NCBI RefSeq assembly: GCF_021532375.1
Contig: NZ_JAKGAP010000017.1
Span: forward strand, 62,001-126,000
Direction of reading: 5' to 3'
Source: Paenibacillus alkaliterrae
GTDB taxonomy: Bacteria; Bacillota; Bacilli; Paenibacillales; Paenibacillaceae
Length of the DNA stretch: 64,000 nucleotides
Each line of letters begins with the position of its first letter. The stretch's first letter is position 1. Made by a program: the position numbers and the translations under genes. Below, in pieces: positions 18,004-26,823 of the stretch. Below the pieces are notes generated by a model, which ran no database searches, had not been told where the DNA came from, and saw only the letters and a program-made list of their open reading frames with translations.

Positions 18004-18885
18004 ATGAAAATGAAACAAAGATTAGGAGAAAAAACATTTGATTTTGTAAATACATTGTTTATGTTAACTTTAATACTCGTTACTTTATACCCATTCTTAT
18101 ATGTATTGTTTGCTTCCGTTAGTGATCCGGGTCTTTTGGCAAAAAATAGAGGAATTCTTTTTGCACCGGTAGGTTTTAGTCTGAGAGCATACGAGTTGGT
18201 TTTGAATAATGCCATGATTATAATTGGCTATGCCAACACTCTTTTCTATGTGATAGTCGGAACAGCGATCAACATCTTTCTTACAAGTTTAGGTGCATAC
18301 GCATTGTCCCGCCGCAATGTCATGTTAAAAAAGCCGATTATGATGATGCTCGTCTTCACCATGTTTTTCAGCGGCGGTTTAGTTCCGACATATCTATTAA
18401 TTAATGACTTAGGTATGATGGATACGAGATGGGCGCTCATTATCCCTAGTGCGATGAGTGTATGGAATTTAATCATTATGAGAACATCCTTTCAAGGGAT
18501 TCCTGAAAGTTTGGAAGAGGCTGCAAAGCTCGACGGTGCAAACGATTTTACGATTTTATTCCGTATTATTTTACCGCTCTCATTGCCTGTTTTGGCAGTA
18601 ATGGTGCTATTCTATGGCGTAGGCCACTGGAATTCATATTTCAATGCGATGATTTATTTGCGTGACAGGGATTTATTCCCATTACAGCTCATATTGCGTG
18701 AAATTCTGATAACAAACAGCACGGATAACTTTATAACAGGAGTAGCCGGCGGAGACAGGTATCCAATCGGGGAGACGGTTAAGTATGCCACAATTATTGT
18801 TGCAACGCTTCCAATCCTTTTCTTATATCCGTTTCTGCAAAAATATTTTGTTAAAGGTTTTATGATCGGATCCATTAAAGAATAA
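18004..18885 (+). CDS. ABC transporter permease, YtcP/LplC type
   Basis: A 293-residue permease, second membrane subunit of the uronide transporter. It has about six helices, the EAA motif EEAAKLDGANDFTILFRIIL, and the family's C-terminal YPFLQKYFVKGFMIGSIKE. An in-frame GTG at 17971 lies inside the previous gene; ATG 18004 with AAGGGGA 8 nt before it gives the usual family length. Confidence 0.92.
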   Translation: MKMKQRLGEKTFDFVNTLFMLTLILVTLYPFLYVLFASVSDPGLLAKNRGILFAPVGFSLRAYELVLNNAMIIIGYANTLFYVIVGTAINIFLTSLGAYALSRRNVMLKKPIMMMLVFTMFFSGGLVPTYLLINDLGMMDTRWALIIPSAMSVWNLIIMRTSFQGIPESLEEAAKLDGANDFTILFRIILPLSLPVLAVMVLFYGVGHWNSYFNAMIYLRDRDLFPLQLILREILITNSTDNFITGVAGGDRYPIGETVKYATIIVATLPILFLYPFLQKYFVKGFMIGSIKE

Positions 18886-18926
18886 AGAAAATCAATTAAC
18901 ATTGTACGTTTTGGAGGAGATAACAT

Positions 18927-20081
18927 ATGTCAACTATATTTGAAGAAGCTATCCATTCTGTATTGAAAAAAATAGATATGAAGCTGGACAAGTATACAAA
19001 TCAATTCCCCGATGACCATACCGCTAATAACGTCTATCAACCTAGAAAGGTCTATAGAGAAGACTTGAAAGCTGGAGCGAATGTTGGCTGGACAACAGGG
19101 TTTTGGACCGGGATGCTGTGGCTCGCTTATGAAGTGACGGGCGATGAAAAGTACCGAAAAGTTGCAGAAATTCATGTTGACAGCTTTGGCGAACGAATGG
19201 AGAAAAAAATCGGTATCGATACGCATGATTTAGGATTTCTGTATACCCTTTCATGCGTCTCAGCTTACAAAATAACAGGCAATGAAAAAGCAAAAGGGAT
19301 TGCATTAAAAGCAGCCGATCATTTAATGACCCGTTTTTTCGAAAAGGCAGGTATTATTCAAGCGTGGGGGGATTTGAACGATCCCAATCAAAGAGGAAGA
19401 ATTATCATCGATTGTTTGATGAACTTGCCTCTTTTATATTGGGCTTCTGAAGTTACCGGAGACGATAAATATAAGGATGCTGCGCACCGTCATGCATTGA
19501 AATCGTTAGACCATATCGTAAGAGAAAACGCGACGACGCATCATACGTACTATTTTGATACGGAGACAGGGAATCCGCGATTTGGAAAAACACATCAAGG
19601 TTACAGCGACGAATCATGCTGGGCAAGAGGCCAAGCGTGGGGTGTATATGGTTTTCCGCTCAGTTTCAATTATACGAATGATGAAAAAATATTAAATGGA
19701 AGCTTAAAAGTAACGAACTATTTCCTTGGCCAATGCCCAGAAGATCTCGTCGCTTATTGGGATTTATGCTTCTCAGACGGAAGTGGAGAAGTACGAGACA
19801 GCTCCGCCTCATCGATTGCGGTTTGCGGATTGTTTGAATTAGCGAAGTCGGTTCAGAACGATGAAACGAAAACGTATTACGAGAATGCTGCTTTTAAAAT
19901 TTTACAATCACTATATGAAAACTACTCATCAAGGAATGAAGAACAAGCAGATGGCTTATTGCTGCAAGGTGTGTACAATCGAAACACTGATTCGGGAGTA
20001 AATGAAGCAAACCTGTGGGGTGACTATTTTTACTTTGAAGCACTTGTAAGAGCAACGAGAGATTGGAAGTTGTATTGGTAA
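18927..20081 (+). CDS. GH88 unsaturated glucuronyl hydrolase
   Basis: A 384-residue alpha/alpha-barrel enzyme of glycoside hydrolase family 88. These hydrolases add water to the C4-C5 double bond of the unsaturated uronic acid left by polysaccharide lyases, releasing the partner sugar. The two essential aspartates of the Bacillus sp. GL1 enzyme (D88 and D149) have counterparts 61 residues apart here too: D101 in DTHDLGFLY and D162 in IIIDCLMNLPLL. There is no signal peptide, so it works on imported disaccharides. The substrate could come from glycosaminoglycan, gellan, xanthan or ulvan-type polymers; no lyase is in the window. Confidence 0.9.
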   Translation: MSTIFEEAIHSVLKKIDMKLDKYTNQFPDDHTANNVYQPRKVYREDLKAGANVGWTTGFWTGMLWLAYEVTGDEKYRKVAEIHVDSFGERMEKKIGIDTHDLGFLYTLSCVSAYKITGNEKAKGIALKAADHLMTRFFEKAGIIQAWGDLNDPNQRGRIIIDCLMNLPLLYWASEVTGDDKYKDAAHRHALKSLDHIVRENATTHHTYYFDTETGNPRFGKTHQGYSDESCWARGQAWGVYGFPLSFNYTNDEKILNGSLKVTNYFLGQCPEDLVAYWDLCFSDGSGEVRDSSASSIAVCGLFELAKSVQNDETKTYYENAAFKILQSLYENYSSRNEEQADGLLLQGVYNRNTDSGVNEANLWGDYFYFEALVRATRDWKLYW

Positions 20082-20132
20082 AAGAAAATTGTTTCTGAAC
20101 GAACGATGTATGAGAGTAAGGAGAGAGCATTA

Positions 20133-21290
20133 ATGGAAACAGAAAAAATAAAAACGAGTGTAGACCGTACTTATTGGCTGCATACGATGTGTCATATTGC
20201 TGACCCGGTACTTCAAAATTTAGCGAATCAACAGTTAAAACAAACGATGCCGGTAGAAGCAAGCGGTCAGGATCGGGAACACTACACTTATTTGGAAGCC
20301 TTCGGAAGACTAATAAGCGGTTTGGCTCCTTGGCTTGAAACCGGATCTGATTATGGTTCTGAAGGAGAATTGAGAAAGAAATATATAGACTTATCTCGGC
20401 GGGCGATCGATGCGGCTACCAATCCCGATTCTTCTGATTACATGAATTTTTCAGAAGGTTATCAACCAATCGTGGATGCTGCCTTCTTAGCCCATGCTTT
20501 AGTACGGGCACCTCAGCAATTATTTTTCAAACTGGAGTCTCATGTACAACAAAATTTAGTACAAGCTTTAAAGGCAACTCGGACTCGTAAGCCGTTTTTT
20601 AACAACTGGCTTTTATTTTCCGCCATGATCGAAACAGCTTTGTTCAAAATGGGAGATGAGTGGGATCCAATGAGAGTTGATTACGCTCTTAAACAGCATG
20701 AACAGTGGTATTTAGGAGATGGAATGTACGGGGACGGACCGGAATTTCATTTGGACTACTACAACAGTTTTGTCATCCAACCGATGCTTGTCGATATCGT
20801 GAAAACGTTGGAAAATGAATCAAACGATTGGAAACAGATGAAGGAACGGGTTATTAAACGCGCTAAAAGGTATGCAATAATTCAAGAAAGAAGCATTTCA
20901 CCGGAGGGAACTTTTCCGGTTGTTGGCAGGTCTTTAGCTTACCGGTTTGGAGCTTTTCAACATTTGGCGCAGATGTCGCTGCAACATAAACTGGACGAAA
21001 CGTTGCAGCCTGCACAAGTTCGCTGTGCGTTAACCGCTGTAATAAAAAGGATGATCGAAATGCCCGGTACTTTTGACGAAAATGGATGGTTGCGTGTAGG
21101 TTTCTGCGGACACCAGCCAGAGATCGGGGAGGCCTATATTTCGACAGGAAGCCTATATTTATGTACGACCGTGTTTTTACCGCTTGGATTACCGGAGGAA
21201 GACTCTTTTTGGCAAGGAGAAGCGGATTGGACATCCAAAAAAGCATGGTATGGGCAGCAAGTGCCAATAGATCATGCACTACAGCAATAA
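20133..21290 (+). CDS. DUF2264 domain protein
   Basis: A 385-residue cytoplasmic protein made almost entirely of a DUF2264 domain, predicted from its helical repeats to be an alpha/alpha-toroid. Motifs include FFNNWLLFSAMIETA and GDGMYGDGPEFHLDYYNS. The family recurs beside GH88/GH105 and LplB-type transporters in Paenibacillus-like genomes, suggesting action on uronate oligosaccharides, but its reaction is not established. I chose ATG 20133 (AAGGAG, 9-nt gap) over an in-frame ATG at 20106. Last gene of the operon. Confidence 0.85.
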   Translation: METEKIKTSVDRTYWLHTMCHIADPVLQNLANQQLKQTMPVEASGQDREHYTYLEAFGRLISGLAPWLETGSDYGSEGELRKKYIDLSRRAIDAATNPDSSDYMNFSEGYQPIVDAAFLAHALVRAPQQLFFKLESHVQQNLVQALKATRTRKPFFNNWLLFSAMIETALFKMGDEWDPMRVDYALKQHEQWYLGDGMYGDGPEFHLDYYNSFVIQPMLVDIVKTLENESNDWKQMKERVIKRAKRYAIIQERSISPEGTFPVVGRSLAYRFGAFQHLAQMSLQHKLDETLQPAQVRCALTAVIKRMIEMPGTFDENGWLRVGFCGHQPEIGEAYISTGSLYLCTTVFLPLGLPEEDSFWQGEADWTSKKAWYGQQVPIDHALQQ

Positions 21291-21309
21291 TAATAAGGCA
21301 GCAAAAAAA

Positions 21310-21341
21310 CGGCCGATCGCTTAACGCGATTGGCCGCTTTT
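21310..21341. terminator. Bidirectional terminator between converging operons
   Basis: CGGCCGATCGC and GCGATTGGCCG form an 11-bp stem with loop TTAAC. A-rich and T-rich tracts flank both sides, so it can serve the DUF2264 gene and the minus-strand binding-protein gene. Confidence 0.88.
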
Positions 21342-21353
21342 AATGTATCATGC

Positions 21354-22889
21354 TTATTTTTTCAGGGACGCTTGGTACGTTTCGTTCATTTCTTTGGTAA
21401 TCAGCTGCATGTTCGGATCTGCTTTCAGATCGGCAACGTATTTGTCGTACTCTTGAAGCGTCGCTTTGCCGAGAATGACTTTTACGCGCATGTCAGCCGT
21501 CTTTTTCTTGATTTCGCTGTAGTATTTGTTATACGCATCGGAAACGAGCCCTTCATCCGGACGCGGTACTTTAACGTTTTTGCGCTCATCGACGATTTGC
21601 TTCTGGCGGGCGTAGAAGTCCGCTGGCATGCCTTGCGCGAAGACAGCCGAATATTCGTTGATTTCATGGAAAATGGAATCCATCAGGTTCGTCGTAACTT
21701 TGTCTTTCTTCGCTTGCTCCGTCGGAACGATGTTGCCATTCTCCTCTTTGTAGTGAACGCCCGGAATCCCGTAACGGGCCAGCTTGTTGCCCTCTTCGCC
21801 GTAACCGTAGTCCATGAACGCCAGAATTTTCTTCACTTTGTCTTCCGGCACTTTCTTCGGAATCAGATAGTGGCCGTAGAACGGAGCGCCGGATGGCGTA
21901 TACTTGTTGCCGCTTGGACCTGCGATTGCCGTTACCGGCATCAGATCGGCTTTCGGATCGATCTTCTGAATCGGCTCGATACGGCTCCACGCATTGTTCA
22001 TCGCATAACCGCCGCCGCCGGCTTTGCCGCTTTGGAACACGTCGTTGATTTGCGAGAAGTTCAGGATCGCGAAGTCGGCTGGGAACAAGCCGTCGTCATA
22101 CGCTTTCTTGATCCACAGCATCGCTTCCTTGGAGGCATCCTCCGTAAGAATCGAATGCAGCTTGCCGTCGCGCAGCTTCCATGCGCCTTGCGTATCGTTG
22201 AAAATGTTATACATGAAGCCGATGAAATCCGGGTTAGCCGCATAAGCAACCGTGTCGGCGATGCCGTTGCCGTCCGGATCTTTTTCTTTAAACGCTTTCA
22301 GCGTGTTGTAGAATTCATCAACCGTTTCCGGCATTTTCAAACCTAGCTTGTCCAGCCAGTCTTTGCGCAGAATCGGAAATACGCCGCCGCCGTAGCTCGG
22401 GTAATAACGCGGAATCGTGTAGTTTTTGCCTTCGATTTTGGTCTTTTCGATTGTTTCTTTCATGGCAGGAGAGCTAAGGTTCGGATAGTCATTCAGGAAC
22501 GGCGTCAGATCCCAGAACACGCCTTGCTTGATCATGTTGCGGATTTGCGGGCCTACGGGCGCAGCCGTAATGTCCTCCACGAAAGTCAAGTCGGGCAAAT
22601 TGCCGGATGCCAGCAGAACGTTAATCTTGTCTGCGAACGTCGTCGCGGAAATCCAGTTGATATTCAGCTTCGTGTTCGTTTTCTTCTCGAATTCCTGCCA
22701 TAAGCTGTTCGTATCGTCGATAAACTCGTCCGCATAGCTGATGACGGAGATGTTGATATCTGCAGGAGCTGCAGCTTTGCCGCCGTCACCACCGGAAGAA
22801 GCATTATCCTCCGAACCGCATGCCGAAAGCGCGAGAGACGAAGACAAAACCAGGGCCGTAAATAAACTTGCTATTTTCTTTACTTTCAT
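21354..22889 (-). CDS. Extracellular oligosaccharide-binding lipoprotein
   Basis: A 511-residue binding protein with signal peptide and lipobox cysteine C24 (LALSAC). It contains the family segments RKDWLDKLGLKMPETVDEF and KDPDGNGIADT. The start is ATG 22889 with GGGAGG upstream; the in-frame ATG five codons earlier overlaps that ribosome site. It is the last gene of a permease-permease-binding protein operon, the reverse of the order seen in the neighbouring locus. Its GC content is clearly higher than that of the adjacent uronide locus. No regulator or enzyme is attached, so the substrate cannot be guessed. Confidence 0.9.
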   Translation of the reverse strand: MKVKKIASLFTALVLSSSLALSACGSEDNASSGGDGGKAAAPADINISVISYADEFIDDTNSLWQEFEKKTNTKLNINWISATTFADKINVLLASGNLPDLTFVEDITAAPVGPQIRNMIKQGVFWDLTPFLNDYPNLSSPAMKETIEKTKIEGKNYTIPRYYPSYGGGVFPILRKDWLDKLGLKMPETVDEFYNTLKAFKEKDPDGNGIADTVAYAANPDFIGFMYNIFNDTQGAWKLRDGKLHSILTEDASKEAMLWIKKAYDDGLFPADFAILNFSQINDVFQSGKAGGGGYAMNNAWSRIEPIQKIDPKADLMPVTAIAGPSGNKYTPSGAPFYGHYLIPKKVPEDKVKKILAFMDYGYGEEGNKLARYGIPGVHYKEENGNIVPTEQAKKDKVTTNLMDSIFHEINEYSAVFAQGMPADFYARQKQIVDERKNVKVPRPDEGLVSDAYNKYYSEIKKKTADMRVKVILGKATLQEYDKYVADLKADPNMQLITKEMNETYQASLKK

Positions 22890-22925
22890 GACCAAACCTC
22901 CCATTTTGAATGTTATATATTGTGA

Positions 22926-23798
22926 TCATTCCTTGACAGAACCAACCATTGCCCCTTTGGCAAAATGTTTCTGCAGGAACGGGTACACCAGCATGATCGG
23001 AACGGTCGCAATAACAACCGCAGCCATTTTGAGTGTTTCCGTCGGCATTTGCTTGCTTGAACGGAAATCGATATTTCCTGTCGCGGAAGCAGGGTCAATC
23101 AGCATGTTCTGAAGCACAACCTGCAGTGGCCATTTCTGGAAATCATTGATGTAGATAAGCGCATTGAAGTAGGTATTCCAGTAGCCTACCGCGTAAAACA
23201 GGCCGAATGCCACAAGTGAAGGCAGCGACAACGGCAAAATGATCCGGAACCAAATCCCGATTTCGTTCGCACCGTCAATTCGAGCGGCTTCCTCCAAGCT
23301 GTCAGGTATGCTGTCGAAAAATCCTTTCATCAGCAGCACATACCAGCCGCTCGTCATGACAGGAAGAATGAGCGACCATATGCTGTCGATCAAGCCGAGC
23401 TGCCGAACGACCAAGTAAGAAGGAATCAAGCCCGGCTGGAACAAGATCGAGAACATCAGCAGGAACATGATGAATCTGCGGAAGCGGAGCCGTCTGCGGG
23501 ATACCGCGTAGGCCAGCCCCGACGTGACGATCAAGCTGATTGCCGTTCCGACGGCAGCCAGAAAGGTACTGATGCCGAACGCGCTGGGAAACGTATTGGT
23601 AGTCAGCAACGTTTTGTAAGCGTCGAGCGACCACATTTTCGGAAATAGAATGAGCTTTTCCTTGTAATACTCGATCGGATCGGTAAACGACAGCACAACT
23701 GTATAGTAGATCGGAAAAAACGTTGCGATAGATACGATAACGAGAAAGGTAACGTTAAACGTATCGAAAATTCGTCCGGATAAGCTTTTGCTTCTCAT
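22926..23798 (-). CDS. ABC transporter permease, YtcP/LplC type
   Basis: A 290-residue permease with about six helices, EAA motif EEAARIDGANEIGIWFRIIL, and a YPFLQKHFAKGAMVGSVKE end. It lies 27 bp downstream of its partner permease on the minus strand. Confidence 0.92.
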   Translation of the reverse strand: MRSKSLSGRIFDTFNVTFLVIVSIATFFPIYYTVVLSFTDPIEYYKEKLILFPKMWSLDAYKTLLTTNTFPSAFGISTFLAAVGTAISLIVTSGLAYAVSRRRLRFRRFIMFLLMFSILFQPGLIPSYLVVRQLGLIDSIWSLILPVMTSGWYVLLMKGFFDSIPDSLEEAARIDGANEIGIWFRIILPLSLPSLVAFGLFYAVGYWNTYFNALIYINDFQKWPLQVVLQNMLIDPASATGNIDFRSSKQMPTETLKMAAVVIATVPIMLVYPFLQKHFAKGAMVGSVKE

Positions 23799-23825
23799 AC
23801 TGCTGATCTCCTTTTTGCCCGATTT

Positions 23826-24797
23826 CTAATAAACGCCCTCTTCGCCAAAGCGCTTCGCAACTTTATTGGCAATCGTGACAAGCGTAATGCCGATAATCGA
23901 TTTGAATAAGCCGATCGCCGTACTATAGCTGAACTGGCCTTGCTGTATGCCCGCCCGGAATACGTACGTATCGAATACGTCCGCCACTTCGGTTACGGTA
24001 GCGTTGTTGTTCATCATCAAGTAAATTTGTTCAAAGCCCGTATCCATGATCGAGCCGAGGCGCAATATAAACAGAATGATGATGACGTTGCGAATGGCCG
24101 GCAAAGTAATGTGCCACACTTGACGCATACGGCTCGCACCGTCCATGACAGATGCCTCATACAGCTGCGGATTGACTCCGGCAATAGCCGCGAGGAAAAT
24201 AATCGTTCCCCAGCCCGCTTCCTTCCAGATGGATTGAATCGTGACAAGGCCCCAGAAATAGTCCGGCTCCGTCAGGAAGCCTACTTTGTCCATGCCGATC
24301 GCTTCGAATATTTTATTGATCAAGCCCTCCGACTCCGAAACCATCAGGAACGTCAGACCGGCGATGATAACCCAAGATAAAAAGTGAGGAATATAGATAA
24401 CCGTTTGTACAAGGCGTTTGAACACCATATTGCGCAGCTCGTTCAATAAGAGCGATACCACGATCGGAAACGGAAAGAAGAAGACGATATTCAGCAAGCT
24501 GATGGCAAGCGTATTCCGGAGCAGCAGGATGAAATCTTTATTGGAGAAGAACCGTTGAAAATGCTCCAGCCCGACCCAGTCGCTTTTGAGAATGCCGAGA
24601 TAAGGCGAGTAATTCTGGAAAGCGACGACCAAGCCGCCGACCGGAATATATTTAAAGATCAAAAAATAGAGAAGGCCGGGAAGCGCTAACAAATATAAAT
24701 ATTTATCGCGCTTCAGATCAAACCAGAGCCGTTTCGCCGCGGTCGGCGTTTGAAGCGCTTTCAGATTAGCCCGAACCTCCGAAACATGTGAATTCAT
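23826..24797 (-). CDS. ABC transporter permease, LplB type
   Basis: A 323-residue permease, first gene of the minus-strand operon. It has about six helices and an EAA loop (YEASVMDGASRMRQVWHITL); the LYFLIFKYIPVGGLVVAFQNY segment is typical of the LplB group. Like the other transporters here it has no adjacent ATPase. Confidence 0.92.
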   Translation of the reverse strand: MNSHVSEVRANLKALQTPTAAKRLWFDLKRDKYLYLLALPGLLYFLIFKYIPVGGLVVAFQNYSPYLGILKSDWVGLEHFQRFFSNKDFILLLRNTLAISLLNIVFFFPFPIVVSLLLNELRNMVFKRLVQTVIYIPHFLSWVIIAGLTFLMVSESEGLINKIFEAIGMDKVGFLTEPDYFWGLVTIQSIWKEAGWGTIIFLAAIAGVNPQLYEASVMDGASRMRQVWHITLPAIRNVIIILFILRLGSIMDTGFEQIYLMMNNNATVTEVADVFDTYVFRAGIQQGQFSYSTAIGLFKSIIGITLVTIANKVAKRFGEEGVY

Positions 24798-24941
24798 CAG
24801 GAGCCCTTCTTTCCTTGATGTATTGTTTTTTATGCCAGACGAACTTCCATTTCCGGTCCGTTCGTCCGCACCTCGTTTACATACGCATAATTTTACAAAC
24901 GTGCGTCATTTCGCACAATGATAAGTTTTTGCTTCGGCATG

Positions 24942-24985
24942 AAAAAGGCTCCCGACCAGGCCGGAATTGGCCATGCGGAAGCCTT
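24942..24985 (-). terminator. Terminator of the cupin-XRE regulator gene
   Basis: On the minus strand AAGGCTTCCG and CGGGAGCCTT close a stem with an inner GGCC/GGCC pairing, followed by a T run. It lies about 40 nt past the regulator stop codon. Confidence 0.75.
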
Positions 24986-25025
24986 GAAACTGTCTCGTGC
25001 AAAAAAATGCTATCGGTCAATTAGC

Positions 25026-25580
25026 CTATGCAGAATAATGGATCATAGCAATATAAGAGATTTCCTGGTCTGTTTTGTTGTGATACGAGTGGGGTTGATT
25101 GGCGGAAAAGTGTATAGCATTGCCCTCTGCAATGTTGTAAACCTCATCGTTGAACTGGATAGCGAGGCTCCCTCGGACAATGATAACGTACTCCTCGACG
25201 CCATCGTTATGAGGTTCGGACATATGATTGCAGCCAGGGGCCATATGCACCGTATAAATTTCAAATCCCTTTCGTTGATCAAATGGAAACATAGGGTAGA
25301 CCCGATAATTACCGTCCTGTTCCAAAAAGGGTTCTATATCATCTTTAGAAATGACCGATATTTTGGGGTTCTCTTCTTCGATTAACGATGTAAAAGAAAT
25401 CCGCAGCCCGTTTACGATTTTCCATAGTACCGATATGGTTGGATTGGAATCGCCGCGTTCGATTTGACCAAGCATGGCTTTACTGACACCTGTCAGTTCG
25501 GCAACCTGATCCAAACTGAACCCTCGCGCTTTGCGGATGGCCAAAAGATTTTTCCCTACTTTTTTATGTATGTGATCCAT
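25026..25580 (-). CDS. XRE-cupin transcriptional regulator, probably of tdh-kbl
   Basis: A 184-residue regulator with an N-terminal lambda-Cro-like helix-turn-helix (about 8-62; LAELTGVSKAMLGQIERGDS-type core) and a C-terminal cupin domain (about 100-180; MSEPHNDGVEEYVIIVRG...HFSANQPHSYHN) able to bind a small molecule. This architecture is that of SutR/PuuR-like regulators of amino-acid metabolism. Several ATGs are possible; the one at 25580 leaves a proper gap after GGAGG. It is divergent from tdh, with inverted repeats between them, so repression of the threonine genes and of itself is the likely role. Confidence 0.87.
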   Translation of the reverse strand: MDHIHKKVGKNLLAIRKARGFSLDQVAELTGVSKAMLGQIERGDSNPTISVLWKIVNGLRISFTSLIEEENPKISVISKDDIEPFLEQDGNYRVYPMFPFDQRKGFEIYTVHMAPGCNHMSEPHNDGVEEYVIIVRGSLAIQFNDEVYNIAEGNAIHFSANQPHSYHNKTDQEISYIAMIHYSA

Positions 25581-25621
25581 CATACCCTCCAACTGTACTT
25601 CGTATATTTAGTCTTTTCATA

Positions 25622-25638
25622 GTATACCACTATACCAC
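25622..25638. promoter_or_regulatory. Repeat upstream of the XRE regulator
   Basis: The octamer TATACCAC occurs twice in tandem (25623-25638), and GTATA-CCAC-TATAC forms an inverted repeat at 25622-25635. Its place about 45 nt upstream of the regulator start fits an autoregulatory operator. Confidence 0.35.
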
Positions 25639-25672
25639 GGCAATTTTTTTTGGAAAAAGAGATAAAATGATA

Positions 25673-25719
25673 TTGTCTAATATAACATACAATTGTATAT
25701 TATATTGTATCGATGCAAT
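25673..25719 (+). promoter_or_regulatory. tdh promoter with two overlapping palindromes
   Basis: TTGTCT (25673-25678), a 17-bp spacer and TATATT (25696-25701) form a plausible promoter. ATACAATTGTAT, a perfect 12-bp palindrome (25687-25698), covers the spacer and -10, and ATTG-TATCGATG-CAAT (25704-25719), a near-perfect palindrome, covers the start-site region. Both are good candidate operators for the divergent XRE-cupin protein. Confidence 0.55.
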
Positions 25720-25744
25720 TTGTTGATCTAAAGGAGGGATTGTA

Positions 25745-26788
25745 ATGGGCAAAACGATGATAGGGCTCGTGAAAGAAGAGAGAGGCCCAGGTGCGGTGCT
25801 GAAGCAAGTTCAGGTGCCGGAAATTGGACCGAATGAAGTGTTAGTACGTGTGAAAGCGACTTCCATCTGCGGGACCGACATGCATATTTACAATTGGGAT
25901 GATTGGACGGAGAAAACGGTCGTCACTCCGAATGTGTTCGGTCATGAGTTTGCAGGTACTGTTGAATTAGTTGGCGATCAAGTCATGAATGTAAGGATTG
26001 GCGACCATATTTCAGGAGAAGGGCATATAGTCTGCGGTCACTGTAAGACATGCCGTACCGGAAATGCGCATGTTTGCCCGAATACACGCAGCTTTGGCAT
26101 TACTGCACCAGGATGCTTCGCCGAATATGCTGTCGTGCAAGCGAGTAATGTCATCCATAATCCGCCCCATATGCCGTTTGAGTTAGCCTGCCTGCAGGAC
26201 CCTCTCGGCAATGCGGTGCAAACCGTTCTCTCAGGGGATATTGTCGGCAAATCGGTTGCTGTCATTGGTACAGGATCCATCGGCTTAATGGCTATTGCCG
26301 TTGCGAAAGCATGCGGAGCAGGCAAGATTATGGCTGTCGATATTAATCCATACCGGTTAGATCTGGCGAAAAAGATGGGTGCAGATGTGGTCGTGAACAG
26401 CAAGGAAGTATCCATGGTGGAAGTCATAAGAGCTCATACGAACGGCGAGGGTGCTGAAGTTGTGCTCGAAATGTCCGGCCATCCAGCGGCGATTCGCGAT
26501 GGTTTCGAGGCGGCGGCTAATGCGGCTCGCGTTTCGCTGCTTGGCATTCCTACGAAAGAGGTATCCCTTGATTTGGCCAGTCATATTATTTTCAAAGGGA
26601 TCCGCATTGAAGGCATTACCGGTCGACGCATGTACCAGACGTGGTATCAGATGAAGGGGATGCTGGAAAACGGGCGGTTAAACCTTAACGGACTTGTTAC
26701 GCATACCTTTACGTTGGACCGGTATGAAGAAGCATTTGAATTGATGAGAACGGGAAGCTGCGGGAAAGTCGTTTTTATACATGGATAG
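25745..26788 (+). CDS. tdh: L-threonine 3-dehydrogenase
   Basis: A 347-residue zinc-dependent medium-chain dehydrogenase that oxidises L-threonine with NAD to 2-amino-3-ketobutyrate. Visible features are the catalytic zinc ligand C42 in ATSICGTDMHIYNWD, the second ligand region GHEFAG, a four-cysteine structural zinc lobe (CGHCKTCRTGNAHVC), the Rossmann GTGSIGLMAI, and the TDH-typical GITGRRMYQTWYQM. AAGGAGGG precedes the ATG. The product is unstable and is passed to the next gene's enzyme. Confidence 0.95.
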   Translation: MGKTMIGLVKEERGPGAVLKQVQVPEIGPNEVLVRVKATSICGTDMHIYNWDDWTEKTVVTPNVFGHEFAGTVELVGDQVMNVRIGDHISGEGHIVCGHCKTCRTGNAHVCPNTRSFGITAPGCFAEYAVVQASNVIHNPPHMPFELACLQDPLGNAVQTVLSGDIVGKSVAVIGTGSIGLMAIAVAKACGAGKIMAVDINPYRLDLAKKMGADVVVNSKEVSMVEVIRAHTNGEGAEVVLEMSGHPAAIRDGFEAAANAARVSLLGIPTKEVSLDLASHIIFKGIRIEGITGRRMYQTWYQMKGMLENGRLNLNGLVTHTFTLDRYEEAFELMRTGSCGKVVFIHG

Positions 26789-26823
26789 TATGAGAAGTGC
26801 ACAAAGAGAGGATGGAGTACAAT

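Noticed and set aside
21330-22346. 338-codon open frame antisense to the binding-protein gene
   Set aside because: It starts at the terminator and mirrors the codon pattern of the real minus-strand gene; no recognisable domain.
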